From positions 1,612,001 through 1,676,000 of the forward strand of contig NZ_OY782507.1 in the NCBI RefSeq assembly GCF_963677725.1: DNA of 64,000 nt, given 5' to 3'. Origin of the DNA: an uncultured Cohaesibacter sp. (GTDB lineage Bacteria > Pseudomonadota > Alphaproteobacteria > Rhizobiales > Cohaesibacteraceae). Each line of letters starts with the position of its first letter. The stretch's first letter is position 1. Below the pieces are notes generated by a model. It searched no databases, was not told the origin of the DNA, and saw nothing but the letters and a program-made list of their open reading frames with translations. The position numbers and the translations under genes are program-made. Positions 54,459 through 63,804 of this stretch are shown here, piece by piece.

Positions 54459-55508
54459 TCAGGCCGAATGCTTCTGGCGCAGGTTCTGGCGGAATTGCTC
54501 AACCTCGCGATAGACATTTCGCTGGAGAAATTTGAAATGTTTGACCCGCCACTTCATCAGAGCTTCAAAGGTCTGCAGGCTGACATCCTGCTCGACAAGA
54601 ATGCGCAACAGGGTTCGGTTGCCTTCGGTCGATAGCAAATGCTCCATCGCCTTGGTCGAAAGCCCCGGGCGATCACTCAGCAGCCATAGAATATCTTCCT
54701 TGCGCTCAGCCCTTAACAGGGCTCGCAGCAACTCGTCATAGGTGAGTTCGCCAAGATTGATCTGCACCGTTGCTTCTTCACGATTGACCGGGCCTTCTGA
54801 CAGATCATTGGCGGGTTTCATGTTGGCTTTGGCACCCACCCCAAAGGCCACCTCATCAAGGGAGCCATCCTCGCTTGCCTTGACAATCGACATGGGAACG
54901 AAGGGGCAGCCATCGGCAAGACTATGCAGAATGCTATCATGGAAGGCCTGATCCTTCAGACAGCGCTCGGCGATCAGCGCTTGAAGCTGGGGTGAAGATT
55001 GGCCGACAATCGAGCAGAAGGTCATGGCTTGCTGAGAGAAAACGGCACCGATATTGCGCACCAACTCCTCGACCACACCAACAAAAGCACGTGCCATCAA
55101 GGCATCAACGAGGGTTTCGGGCACCTCGGTGCGACGGGCAATGGCTTTGAGAACATCCTCATCGCGCTTGCGAGAGGCTGCAATCAGTTTATCGAGGCCA
55201 AGCAAGGGGGAATGCTCGAACAAAGGCACCACATGCTCGTCTGCTTCCTGCGACAATCTTTCGGCCAGCTCGGCAGTGATGTGGGTTGTTTGGGCCAGAA
55301 GCGTGATGATATCGCGCCGGACAGAGATGCTGATATGATCATAAAGATCCATCACCAGAGCCGAGAACAAGTTGCGTTCCAGTTCGGTTGGCGTATGGCT
55401 GATGCGGCGGACATATTCTGCGGTGACTTTTCGGATCAACAAAGAGCGCGCTTCAGGATCAGTTTCCCGTGCCAGTGATTCCAAGGTCTGACTGATTTGC
55501 GCCCCCAT
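54459..55508 (-). CDS. DUF2336 domain protein
   Basis: 349 residues, all helical and soluble. LARETDPEARSLLIRKVTAE, LVMDLYDHISISVRRDIITL, PLLGLDKLIAASRKRDEDVL and LVDALMARAFVGVVEELVRN are the HEAT-like repeats of DUF2336 (PF10098), common in Hyphomicrobiales and often numerous per genome. Function unknown. ATG 55508 is taken as start; a start 6 codons earlier (55526) is possible. It stands alone, 155 bases upstream of the coiled-coil gene. Confidence 0.8.
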   Translation of the reverse strand: MGAQISQTLESLARETDPEARSLLIRKVTAEYVRRISHTPTELERNLFSALVMDLYDHISISVRRDIITLLAQTTHITAELAERLSQEADEHVVPLFEHSPLLGLDKLIAASRKRDEDVLKAIARRTEVPETLVDALMARAFVGVVEELVRNIGAVFSQQAMTFCSIVGQSSPQLQALIAERCLKDQAFHDSILHSLADGCPFVPMSIVKASEDGSLDEVAFGVGAKANMKPANDLSEGPVNREEATVQINLGELTYDELLRALLRAERKEDILWLLSDRPGLSTKAMEHLLSTEGNRTLLRILVEQDVSLQTFEALMKWRVKHFKFLQRNVYREVEQFRQNLRQKHSA

Positions 55509-55701
55509 GGCGATCTCCACTCCCACGCTACATGACGCAACGACGTCATTTGATTGTCATAGTTTAACGAACAATCCTTAAGAAGCCTTACGAAAGGTGC
55601 TTAAAGTCTTCTTTAGTGGGATCGAGATTATTTTCTCTTCTGATTGAAGACTGCGAAGAACAAAAATATTTCATCTTTCAATTTACAGTCGGTTATGAGC
55701 A

Positions 55702-55733
55702 CAAAAACAGGCCAGCTCGAAAGCTGACCTGTT
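55702..55733 (-). terminator. Rho-independent terminator after the isomerase-like gene
   Basis: AACAGGCCAGCT and AGCTGACCTGTT pair with one mismatch around CGAA; on the minus strand a T5 run follows the stem. It begins about 60 bases past the isomerase stop. Confidence 0.7.
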
Positions 55734-55793
55734 GCCATGCCCGGTCACGTCTTGGGTTTACACCCATCCATCTGCTGGTTTTCGATGTGCGGA

Positions 55794-56432
55794 TCAGGGC
55801 ATAGAGACAAATGCGGGACGTCCGGACTGGATGGCCTCTTCGACAAGGGAGAAGCGATCCTGCCCCCAGAAGGGTTCCCCCTGATAGACCACACACGGGG
55901 ATCCGATGATATCGAGCGCGATGCCTTGCTCGGTATTGGCTTGATAAATATCAGCAATCGTATCGCTTTGCGCCTTTTGCAAAATGGCGTCGGCATCTTC
56001 ACCCACTGCTGACAAGCAAGTGGCGATCACCTCGCGCTCGGCAATGTTGGCCTCTTCCACCCAAACCTTGCGCATGATTGCTGTCATCAAGGCGGCGGGA
56101 TTGCGCCCTTCTTGAGCAACAGCAATAACGGCCGCATCGGCGAGAGCGGGATTGGTGGGAAAGAATTTTGGCTGAAAATTCATCTCAAGACCATGATGGG
56201 CGCTCCAGCGCTGCAATTCCAGCATGCGGTATCGGTTGCGGGCAGGATCTCGGTCACCAAGGGCAAGTCCACCCGAAGCGGCAAAGACTTTGCCCAGCTG
56301 GACCGGTCGATAAGTCACATCAAGACCAAGCCGCGCAGCCATATCCTGAAACGCCTGATGTCCGATATATGCGAAAGAGGAAATACAGGAGAAATAATAG
56401 TCGACAGAAGCGCCGGTCTTGTTGTCACTCAT
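55794..56432 (-). CDS. 2-hydroxychromene-2-carboxylate isomerase-like protein (DsbA/GST-kappa fold)
   Basis: 212 residues. VDYYFSCISSFAYIGHQAFQ contains the Ser nucleophile position of the family; DVTYRPVQLGKVFAASGG and NRYRMLELQRWSAHHGLEMN match it, as does the C-terminal GIALDIIGSPCVVYQGEPFW with the cis-Pro region and WGQDRFSLVEEA. Glutathione-dependent enzymes of this kind act in aromatic-ring catabolism (naphthalene pathway) or as general thiol isomerases. No aromatic cluster is nearby. An 18-bp tandem repeat begins 11 bases before the start codon. Confidence 0.85.
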   Translation of the reverse strand: MSDNKTGASVDYYFSCISSFAYIGHQAFQDMAARLGLDVTYRPVQLGKVFAASGGLALGDRDPARNRYRMLELQRWSAHHGLEMNFQPKFFPTNPALADAAVIAVAQEGRNPAALMTAIMRKVWVEEANIAEREVIATCLSAVGEDADAILQKAQSDTIADIYQANTEQGIALDIIGSPCVVYQGEPFWGQDRFSLVEEAIQSGRPAFVSMP

Positions 56433-56815
56433 GCGGGTTGTCCAACTCTTGATCTTTGCTCAACTCTTGATCTTTGCTCAACTCTTGATCCCGAACAGCC
56501 CTTTGCCAGAGCGCTCTGGATCTAAGAGCCATGTTTCATTCGATATCTGGAGCCTATATTAATTTTTACCGATTAGTCTAAATTAAATTGCGCCTTTTGG
56601 TTTTTCCGCCCGCACAAAATCGTGAGGATGAGGCTCTTCCACAAGACATCATCCGCATAAGCCTTTCTATAGCAACTGTTTTTCATATTTCCTGATTGCC
56701 CAGCCGTCCAAATCCCTAAGGAAAGGACGACTGATTGGAAAGAAGACATAATTGTCAGAAACGTTTGCAGGCAGGATTTCCAACCCATCAGACATCTTCG
56801 AAAGGGTCACCCAGA
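56433..56815. other. Divergent intergenic region upstream of the Nudix gene
   Basis: 383 bases with the 18-bp tandem repeat at the isomerase end and an AT-rich segment around 56555-56600. No gene found. Confidence 0.45.
56443..56490. repeat. Tandem repeat, 18-bp unit, 2.7 copies
   Basis: CAACTCTTGATCTTTGCT is repeated exactly at 56443-56460 and 56461-56478, with a partial third copy (first 12 bases) to 56490. It lies immediately upstream of the isomerase start (56432) and would be in the leader or promoter of that transcript. On the minus strand each unit contains GATCAAGAG, including ribosome-site-like AAGAG. Confidence 0.9.
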
Positions 56816-57352
56816 ATGACAATCGAGCAACTCTCCACCAAGCTGGTTTATGAGAATCGATGGATGCGACTGCGCGAGGATCAGGTGCGCTTTTCCGGCG
56901 GCTTTGAAGGCATTTACAGTGTGGTCGACAAGCCTGACTTTGCCTCCATCATCCCCATTCATGACGATGGGCGGATCCAGCTGGTGCAGCAATATCGCTA
57001 TCCGGTCAGCGGGCGCTTTTGGGAGCTGCCGCAGGGGGCGTGGGAAGACAAACCCGATGTCGACCCTTTTGCGCTGGCAGCGGGCGAGCTGGAGGAGGAA
57101 ACAGGCTTTAGGGCGGCACAATGGGAAAAGCTCGGACAGTTTTACAATTCCTATGGCTTTCTCAACCAGACCTGCCATCTGTTTGTCGCACGTGGCCTGA
57201 GTGAAGGGGTGATGAACCGCGAGGAGACCGAAGCGGGCATGGAGACAGCCGCCTTCACACTGGATGAAGTGCTCGCAATGATCAAAAGCGGCGAGATCCC
57301 GGATTCGGTGACCCTGTCCGCCTTGGGCTATTGGCGGATGATGGAGGGCTGA
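56816..57352 (+). CDS. Nudix hydrolase
   Basis: 178 residues. The Nudix box reads GAWEDKPDVDPFALAAGELE then EETGF, with Gly at the usual Arg of the REUxEE core; this GEL variant is common in one subfamily whose box has the PQGAWE opening. It is preceded by IIPIHDDGRIQLVQQYRYPV. Probably an ADP-ribose-type or related pyrophosphatase. ATG 56816 chosen with GAAAGGG 9 bases before; the frame upstream is not protein-like. Confidence 0.8.
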   Translation: MTIEQLSTKLVYENRWMRLREDQVRFSGGFEGIYSVVDKPDFASIIPIHDDGRIQLVQQYRYPVSGRFWELPQGAWEDKPDVDPFALAAGELEEETGFRAAQWEKLGQFYNSYGFLNQTCHLFVARGLSEGVMNREETEAGMETAAFTLDEVLAMIKSGEIPDSVTLSALGYWRMMEG

Positions 57353-57373
57353 TTGTCAGTGTCATGATCATGA

Positions 57374-57408
57374 AAAAGGCCGGGAGCGCATGCGTCCCGG
57401 CCTTTTGT
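57374..57408. terminator. Bidirectional Rho-independent terminator
   Basis: AAAAGGCCGGGA pairs with TCCCGGCCTTTT around GCGCATGCG, between the convergent Nudix and fatty-acid oxidation genes, with A/T runs on both sides. Confidence 0.9.
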
Positions 57409-57427
57409 TGTTTATGGTCTTGCCGGC

Positions 57428-59641
57428 CTATTCGGCAGCGACCTTGCCCGCTTCCGGGTTAAAGCGAACATAGAAACGGTCGTTGTTGGCCGCCATGTCC
57501 TCTAGCAAGCTCGGTGCCTTGAAGCGCTCGCCGAACTTGGCTTCCAAGGCCTTGCATTTGGCAAGAAATTCTGGTGTGCCCATGGTGTCAATATAGGAGA
57601 AGACACCACCGGTGAAGGGCGCAAAGCCAAAGCCGAGGATCGAGCCGACATCAGCCTCGCGGACATCTTCCAGCACGCCCTCTTCAAACACTCGCACCGC
57701 TTCCACGGCTTGAGCGATCAGCAGCCGATCCTTGATCTCGGCATGATTGATCGTGTCTGCATCAAGCTGTGGGGCAAGATCCTTCAGGCCCGGCCAGAGA
57801 CGTTTGTTGCGGCCTTCATAATCGTAGAAGCCTTTGCCATTCTTGCGACCCAGACGCCCCTCATCGACCACCAGCTTTTTCAAGAGGGCTTCCTGCTGCG
57901 GATCAACCGAGTCTTCGCCAAGTTGTTTCTTGGTGGTCTGAAGGATATTCCAGGCCAGTTCCAACGCCACTTCGTCATTCAGCGACAAAGGCCCGACCGG
58001 CATGCCCGCCTGTTTGGCGAGATTTTCAATCATCGCCGCTGGCACCCCTTCGGTCAGCATCAAATGGCCTTCGCGGACATAAGCCAGAACCGAACGGTTG
58101 GCAAAGAAGCCACGGCCATCATTGACGAGGATCGGGGTCTTCTTGATCAACGAGACATAATCAAGCGCCTTGGCAATGGCCTCATCGCCGGTTTCCTTGC
58201 CCTTGATCACTTCGACCAGCATCATTTTGTCGACGGGCGAGAAGAAGTGGATGCCGATGAAGCCAGCCGGATTTGACACGGCCTTGGCCAGCCCGGTGAT
58301 TGGCAGGGTGGAGGTGTTGGACGCAATGGTGCAACCCTCAGCGACGACCGCCTCAATTTTCTTGAAGATCGAGGATTTCAGTTCAGGATCCTCAAACACC
58401 GCCTCGATCACCAAATCGCAATCGGCCAGTTTGGCATAATCATCACTCGGGGTGACGCGGGACAGGATTTGCGTCACTTTATCCTCGGTGGTGCGTCCCT
58501 TTTTCAGGGCCTTGGTCAGGGTTTCTTCGATATGACCCTTGCCCTTGTCGGCGCTTTCCTGATCGCGGTCTACCAGCACAACCTCAAGCCCCGCCTTTGC
58601 GGAGACATGGGCGATGCCTGCCCCCATGAAGCCTGCGCCAATGACGGCAATTTTCTTCAATTCGGTCTTCGGCACCCCTGCAGGACGACGCGCGCCCTTG
58701 CCCAGTTCCTGCATATTGAGGAACAGGGAGCGGATCATATTCGCCGCTTCCGGGGTGGCAACGGTCTTGGCAAAATAGCGGCTTTCGATTTTCAAGGCCG
58801 TGTCCATGTCCATCAGCAAGCCTTCATAGGCAGCGCGGATCATGTAGCGGATGGCCGGGTAATTGTCGTGGGTTTCGCGGCGGTAGATTGCGCCGACCGC
58901 TGGCCAGACCTGAAAACCGGCTGGGCTATAGACGCGGCCCGATGGCAGCTTGAAGCCCTTCTGGTCCCATGGTTTGACGGCTTTAAGGCCGTCGCGGATC
59001 ATTTGCTTGGCCGCTTCGATCAGCTCATCTGCGGGGACCACCTTGTCGATGATTTTCGATGCAAGCGCCCGTTTCGGGGACAGCATCGAGCCTTTCATCA
59101 GGAATTGCAGACCTTGCTGGGTGTCCATCATCCGCAGGATGCGGGTGGTGCCACCGGCTCCGGGGAAGAGACCGACCTTGACTTCTGGCAGGCCGAGCTT
59201 GGCGCTGTCCTTGTCGATCATCACCCGGCCATGACAGGCAAGCGCCAGCTCGCACGCGCCGCCCGCTGCAGTGCCATTGAGCGCTGCCACCCAAGGCTTG
59301 CCGGAAGTCTCCAGCTTGCGGAAGGTCAGGCTCAGGCGACGGCTTTCCTCGAACAATTCAGTCGCTGCTTCGGTCTGGCCTTTCTCGGCAATGGCTTTCT
59401 GGTACTGGCCCAGCAGCCCCTGCAACATGGTGAGGTCAGCACCGCCGGAAAACTGGCTTTTGCCGGAGGTCACGACAACCGCTTTGACCGCTTCATTGGC
59501 GGTCATGTCGTCGATCACCTTGTCAAGCTCAAGGATCACCTCTTCGGTGAAGACATTCATCGAGCGCTCGGGCATGTCCCATGTGAGAAGGGCGATGCCG
59601 TCGGCGTCAATGTCGGTTTTGAAATTGATATAGTCTGACAT
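57428..59641 (-). CDS. fadJ: Multifunctional fatty-acid oxidation protein: enoyl-CoA hydratase / 3-hydroxyacyl-CoA dehydrogenase
   Basis: 737 residues. The N-terminal crotonase domain (about 1-290) has SGGADLTMLQGLLG and GTAAGGACELALACHGRVMI with LPEVKVGLFPGAGGTTR (the two catalytic Glu/Gly environments). From about residue 330 an NAD-binding domain (AVIGAGFMGAGIAHVSAKAG) and the 3-hydroxyacyl-CoA dehydrogenase C-terminal domain (GFIGIHFFSPVDKMMLVEVI) follow. It converts trans-2-enoyl-CoA to 3-ketoacyl-CoA. Third gene of the operon, 14 bases after the thiolase. FadB and FadJ cannot be separated by eye; the symbol is nominal. Confidence 0.9.
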   Translation of the reverse strand: MSDYINFKTDIDADGIALLTWDMPERSMNVFTEEVILELDKVIDDMTANEAVKAVVVTSGKSQFSGGADLTMLQGLLGQYQKAIAEKGQTEAATELFEESRRLSLTFRKLETSGKPWVAALNGTAAGGACELALACHGRVMIDKDSAKLGLPEVKVGLFPGAGGTTRILRMMDTQQGLQFLMKGSMLSPKRALASKIIDKVVPADELIEAAKQMIRDGLKAVKPWDQKGFKLPSGRVYSPAGFQVWPAVGAIYRRETHDNYPAIRYMIRAAYEGLLMDMDTALKIESRYFAKTVATPEAANMIRSLFLNMQELGKGARRPAGVPKTELKKIAVIGAGFMGAGIAHVSAKAGLEVVLVDRDQESADKGKGHIEETLTKALKKGRTTEDKVTQILSRVTPSDDYAKLADCDLVIEAVFEDPELKSSIFKKIEAVVAEGCTIASNTSTLPITGLAKAVSNPAGFIGIHFFSPVDKMMLVEVIKGKETGDEAIAKALDYVSLIKKTPILVNDGRGFFANRSVLAYVREGHLMLTEGVPAAMIENLAKQAGMPVGPLSLNDEVALELAWNILQTTKKQLGEDSVDPQQEALLKKLVVDEGRLGRKNGKGFYDYEGRNKRLWPGLKDLAPQLDADTINHAEIKDRLLIAQAVEAVRVFEEGVLEDVREADVGSILGFGFAPFTGGVFSYIDTMGTPEFLAKCKALEAKFGERFKAPSLLEDMAANNDRFYVRFNPEAGKVAAE

Positions 59642-59655
59642 GTCTCTGGCCTCCC

Positions 59656-60864
59656 TTATACGCGCTCAATGATGGTCGCGGTGCCCATGCCTGCGCCAAT
59701 GCACAAGGTGACGAGGGCAATAGTCTGGTCGCGGCGTTCGAGCTCATCGAGCACGGTGCCAAGGATCATCGCGCCGGTGGCCCCCAAGGGATGCCCCATG
59801 GCAATGGCTCCACCATTGACATTGACCTTGGCCGGATCCGCCTGGAAATATTGCATGAAGCGCAACACCACCGAGGCGAAGGCTTCGTTGACCTCGATCA
59901 GGTCGATGTCGGAGAAGGCCATGCCAGAGCGCTTCAGCACCTTGTCGGTGACATCGGTCGGGCCGGTCAGCATCAGAGCTGGTTCGGAGCCAATATTGGC
60001 AAAGGCGCGGATACGAGCACGCGGCTTGAGGCCTGCGGCCTTGCCAGCCTCCTCATTGCCGATCAAGAGCGCAGCGGCCCCATCGACGATGCCGGACGAG
60101 TTGCCTGCATGGTGAATATGGTTGATGGCCTCGATGTCTGGATAGCGTTCCATCGCCACGGCGTTGAAGCCACCCATCTCGCCGATCATGCCGAAGGACG
60201 GGTTGAGCTTGGCGAGATCTTCGATGGTGGTGCCGGGGCGCATATGCTCATCCTTGTCAAGGATCAGAGCACCATTGACGTCGGTCACCGGCACGACGGA
60301 TTTGTCGAAATAGCCACTGTCCCAAGCATGGGCTGCGCGCTTCTGGCTTTCCACCGACAGGGCATCGGCCTGCTCGCGGCTGAATCCATATTTGGTGGCA
60401 ATCAGGTCGGCAGAGACCCCTTGGGGCATGAAGTAAGAGGGCACATTAACGCCCGGATCCATGAACCATGCACCGCCCGACGATCCAAGCCCAAGGCGGG
60501 ACATGGCTTCAACGCCGCCACCGATGGTCATATCGTGAGCTCCGGCCATCACCTGACTGGCTGCCATGTTGATGGCATCAAGGCCCGAGGCGCAGAAGCG
60601 GTTGATCTGCATGCCCGGTACGGACTGGTCATAGTCGGCCGCAAAGGCTGCCGCACGCGGAATGACGCCGCCTGCTTCGCCGATGGGATCAACGCAGCCA
60701 AGGATGATATCGTCCACCAGTTTGGTATCAAGCCCGTTGCGGTCGCGAATGGCTTTCAAGGTAGTGGCTGCCAGCTGCACTGCCGGCACTTCATGCAAGG
60801 ACCCGTCGGCCTTGCCGCGCCCGCGTGGCGTGCGCACATGATCGTAGATAAAAGCGTCTGCCAT
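59656..60864 (-). CDS. fadA: Acetyl-CoA C-acyltransferase (3-ketoacyl-CoA thiolase)
   Basis: 402 residues. The active-site Cys is in INRFCASGLDAINMAASQVM; near the end come VNVNGGAIAMGHPLGATGAM with the active-site His and LCIGAGMGTATII with the second Cys. This enzyme splits 3-ketoacyl-CoA with CoA to give acetyl-CoA, completing the beta-oxidation cycle with the adjacent FadJ-type protein. Typical thiolase length. Starts 125 bases after the acyl-CoA dehydrogenase on the same strand. Confidence 0.92.
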   Translation of the reverse strand: MADAFIYDHVRTPRGRGKADGSLHEVPAVQLAATTLKAIRDRNGLDTKLVDDIILGCVDPIGEAGGVIPRAAAFAADYDQSVPGMQINRFCASGLDAINMAASQVMAGAHDMTIGGGVEAMSRLGLGSSGGAWFMDPGVNVPSYFMPQGVSADLIATKYGFSREQADALSVESQKRAAHAWDSGYFDKSVVPVTDVNGALILDKDEHMRPGTTIEDLAKLNPSFGMIGEMGGFNAVAMERYPDIEAINHIHHAGNSSGIVDGAAALLIGNEEAGKAAGLKPRARIRAFANIGSEPALMLTGPTDVTDKVLKRSGMAFSDIDLIEVNEAFASVVLRFMQYFQADPAKVNVNGGAIAMGHPLGATGAMILGTVLDELERRDQTIALVTLCIGAGMGTATIIERV

Positions 60865-60989
60865 GAATTTCTCCCCAAGGGGAAGGCTTGCGGGCCTTTC
60901 ATCAGGCCCCCTTCCCTCACTCTGTTCAAAGTGATGCCTGCCACACCGAATTACAATCCGGCGTAGCAGGGTCTTTTGTTTGCCTGTTT

Positions 60990-62777
60990 TTAGAAAGCCT
61001 CTGCAGGAAGCGCCATCACACTGTCAGCGCCGACCATGATGCGGTCGCGGCGCATGGCGGTGGTTGGCATGGTGCGTTCCATGTAGAATTTGGCCAAAGC
61101 AAGCTTGGTCTCAAAGAAGCTCTTGCGGCTTTCATCCTCGTTTTTGAGAGCGACTTCGACGATCTGGCTCCACATATAGCCAAGCATCACCGTGCCAAAA
61201 AGGTGCATATAATCGACAGAGCCAGCGCCTGCATGATCGGGATTGCCAAGGGCATTGTTGCCAAACCACATGGTGGCTTTTTGCAGATCCTCGGCCCCGG
61301 CTTTCAGCGGCAGCACATAAGGGGCCATCGCTTCGTCGCTTGCATGTTTCTCGACATAGGCGCCCAACTCCTGGAACAGGGCCATGATGCCGCGACCGCC
61401 ATTGGCCATCAGCTTGCGGCCGACAAGGTCGAGTGCCTGAATGCCGTTGGCGCCTTCATAGATCATGGTGATGCGGGCATCGCGGACAAACTGGGACGCG
61501 CCGGTTTCCTCAATGAAACCATGACCACCAAAGACCTGCTGGCCAAGGACAGCATTTTCAAAGCCCGTATCGGTGAGATATCCCTTAAGGACCGGCGTCA
61601 GCAGGCTCAAGCGGTCATCGGCGATTTGGCGGACTTTCTCGTCTGGATGCCGGTGCGCAATGTCGGACTGGATGGACGCATAGAGGCAGAAGGCACGGGC
61701 GGCTTCGTTGAAGCTGCGCATGGTGAGCAGCATGCGGCGGACATCTGGATGAACGATCAGTGGATCGGCCGGGCCGTCCGGGTTTTTCGCACCGGTCAAG
61801 GCTCGGCCCTGAAGGCGGTCCATCGCATAATCGCGGGCATGCTGATAGGCGGCCTCCGATTGGGTCAGCCCCTGAATTGCCACCCCGAGGCGGGCTTCAT
61901 TCATCATCACGAACATCGCCTTGAGGCCTTTATTTTCCTCACCGACGAGCCAGCCTTGGGATCCGTCAAAATTCATCACGCAAGTGGAGTTGCCGTGAAT
62001 GCCCATTTTCTCTTCGATCTTGCCGACCGAAACATTGTTGAAGTCGCCGGGATTGTCGTCAGCGTCTGGCACGAATTTCGGGACAACAAACAGGGAGATG
62101 CCCTTGGTACCAGCCGGGGCGCCTTCGATGCGGGCCAGAACCAGATGGATGACATTTTCCGACAGGTCATGGTCACCGGCGGAAATGAAAATCTTGGAGC
62201 CGGAAATCTTGTAGCTGCCATCCTCCTGCGGCACAGCTTTGGTGCGCAACAGGCCCAGATCGGTGCCGCAATGGGCTTCGGTCAGGTTCATGGTGCCGCT
62301 CCATTTGCCTTCGACCATTTTGGGCAGGAAGCGCTGCTTGATCTCATCGCTGGCATGGACATGCATCGCCGCATAAGCCCCTTGGGTGAGGCCGGGATAC
62401 ATGGAGAAGGACAGATTAGCGGTGCCAAGATATTCGTTGATGATCACATTGAGGGTGGTTGGCAAGCCCTGCCCACCATATTCGGGATCGGCGGACAAGC
62501 CCATCCAGCCGCCTTCGACAAACTGGTCCCATGCCGCCTTGAAGCCGGTCGGCGTGGTGACGCGCCCGTCGTCATGCAAAACACAGCCTTCGGTGTCGCC
62601 GGTCATATTGATCGGCTGGATCACTTCGGCGGAGAATTTGCCGCCCTCATTGAGAATGGCTTCCACCAGATCCTCGGTTGCTTCCTCATAACCGGGCAGG
62701 CTGTTGAGCGTCTCAAGGCCAAAAACGTCTTTGAGCAGGAAAAGGCTTTCTTCCACCGGGATGGTCAGATTAGGCAT
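60990..62777 (-). CDS. Acyl-CoA dehydrogenase, long DmdC-like subfamily
   Basis: 595 residues, longer than the usual 380. The core has SMYPGLTQGAYAAMHVHAS, GTMNLTEAHCGTDLGLLRTK, YKISGSKIFISAGDHDLSEN and FGGHGFIEETGASQFVRDAR, the FAD-dependent acyl-CoA dehydrogenase pattern, with a C-terminal extension found in 3-methylmercaptopropionyl-CoA dehydrogenase (DmdC) and AcdA-type enzymes. It carries out the first oxidation of beta-oxidation, acyl-CoA to enoyl-CoA; the natural substrate could be a straight, aromatic or sulfur-containing chain. First gene of the operon, with a MerR-type palindrome upstream. Confidence 0.88.
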   Translation of the reverse strand: MPNLTIPVEESLFLLKDVFGLETLNSLPGYEEATEDLVEAILNEGGKFSAEVIQPINMTGDTEGCVLHDDGRVTTPTGFKAAWDQFVEGGWMGLSADPEYGGQGLPTTLNVIINEYLGTANLSFSMYPGLTQGAYAAMHVHASDEIKQRFLPKMVEGKWSGTMNLTEAHCGTDLGLLRTKAVPQEDGSYKISGSKIFISAGDHDLSENVIHLVLARIEGAPAGTKGISLFVVPKFVPDADDNPGDFNNVSVGKIEEKMGIHGNSTCVMNFDGSQGWLVGEENKGLKAMFVMMNEARLGVAIQGLTQSEAAYQHARDYAMDRLQGRALTGAKNPDGPADPLIVHPDVRRMLLTMRSFNEAARAFCLYASIQSDIAHRHPDEKVRQIADDRLSLLTPVLKGYLTDTGFENAVLGQQVFGGHGFIEETGASQFVRDARITMIYEGANGIQALDLVGRKLMANGGRGIMALFQELGAYVEKHASDEAMAPYVLPLKAGAEDLQKATMWFGNNALGNPDHAGAGSVDYMHLFGTVMLGYMWSQIVEVALKNEDESRKSFFETKLALAKFYMERTMPTTAMRRDRIMVGADSVMALPAEAF

Positions 62778-63283
62778 AATGTGTCTCCCTCACTTGATCC
62801 TTGCCGATTGTCGTCGGCTGGCTGGCCATTGGTGCCCCAGTGGCAGCGTCAGATCCATTCCTTGGTCACTTCGGGAGACATTTGATCTCGTGGCTCCCAT
62901 ATTATCGACCTTACGTTCGCGTAAGCGTTAGCTTAGATATAGCGCGAAGGGGGTCTTCATTCAAGGGAAGAAAGCATGGTCACCGACCAAAGTTTGCCTG
63001 CGATTTGTCACATCTGTGCGAATGTCACCATATGACGCAGGGGAGCGTTGGACTTACTACTGACGATGAAAAGGACGAAATCTTTTATTTCCCTTGGAAA
63101 ACCGCTCCCCCTTTTTCAAGCACAGCCAACCAAGACGGAACGCCTTGCCTGAATGCAAAAAGGCGCACCGACCCAAGGCACGCCTTGAACGCACTATAGG
63201 TTTGCAATACTGGCAACCTGATGGCGGCCTGAGATCATCTTTCGGGCAGCTTTGTTGCAGCTTTCTGGCAGCCATCTGAATGG
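62778..63283. other. Promoter region of the beta-oxidation operon
   Basis: 506 bases between the MerR gene and the acyl-CoA dehydrogenase, both on the minus strand. It holds the palindrome at 62910-62935; no gene was found. Confidence 0.5.
62910..62935. promoter_or_regulatory. MerR-type operator candidate upstream of the acyl-CoA dehydrogenase gene
   Basis: CTTACG-TTCG-CGTAAG (62910-62925) overlaps a second palindrome TAAGC-GTTA-GCTTA (62922-62935). It resembles the TTACGT-type sites of LiuR-like MerR regulators of acyl-CoA catabolism and lies 133-158 bases before the start codon. Confidence 0.6.
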
Positions 63284-63748
63284 TCAGACTTCGCTCTTTT
63301 CCTTTTCGCGCAGCATGCCAGAGACTACGGCCACGGTGCGTTCGAGATCGGCGATAGCCTGATCGACATCTTCGCGTTGCTGACGCAACACGTTGATTTG
63401 CTGAGAGAAGCGATCCAACGCGACGCGCAGTTGTGTCACTTGCCCGTCACGCAAATCATAAAGATCGAGCATATCCTTGATTTCAGTCAGCGAGAAACCG
63501 ACCTTCTTGCCCATCAGAACAAGCTTCAGTCTTGCGCGATCGCGGCGCGAATAGATGCGGGACATGCCCTCGCGACGGGGATTGAGCAGATTCTTGTCTT
63601 CGTAAAAGCGCAGGGTACGTAAGGTGACACCAAATTCCTTGGCGAGGTCACCGATCGTGTAGGAGAGTGGTCCGGTGTCGTTGGTCGATGCGGTCAGGAC
63701 ATCCTTGCCCTCATCCGGCGCACGCATGCTTGGTTGATCTTCATTCAC
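63284..63748 (-). CDS. MerR-family regulator, LiuR-like
   Basis: 154 residues. Residues 30-100 form the MerR DNA-binding domain: YTIGDLAKEFGVTLRTLRFY, EDKNLLNPRREGMSRIYSRR and KLVLMGKKVGFSLTEIKDML. A coiled-coil dimerisation helix follows (QLRVALDRFSQQINVLRQQR). No cysteines suitable for metal binding, consistent with a regulator of metabolism. The first 25 residues are a variable tail. It precedes the beta-oxidation operon on the same strand and has a matching palindrome upstream of itself, so it probably controls both. Confidence 0.85.
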   Translation of the reverse strand: MNEDQPSMRAPDEGKDVLTASTNDTGPLSYTIGDLAKEFGVTLRTLRFYEDKNLLNPRREGMSRIYSRRDRARLKLVLMGKKVGFSLTEIKDMLDLYDLRDGQVTQLRVALDRFSQQINVLRQQREDVDQAIADLERTVAVVSGMLREKEKSEV

Positions 63749-63804
63749 GGCCCAAAACTCCCTCGCTTAATATCGCAGCTTGTGACGATACAAATCCCTT
63801 CAGC

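Noticed and set aside
58469-60966. Long plus-strand frames opposite fadJ and the thiolase
   Set aside because: Both are antisense to well-supported enzymes and lack start signals or domain motifs.
60888-62885. A 665-codon open frame on the plus strand opposite the acyl-CoA dehydrogenase
   Set aside because: It lies antisense to a gene with clear family motifs, its translation has no domain-like pattern, and high GC at third positions creates such shadows.
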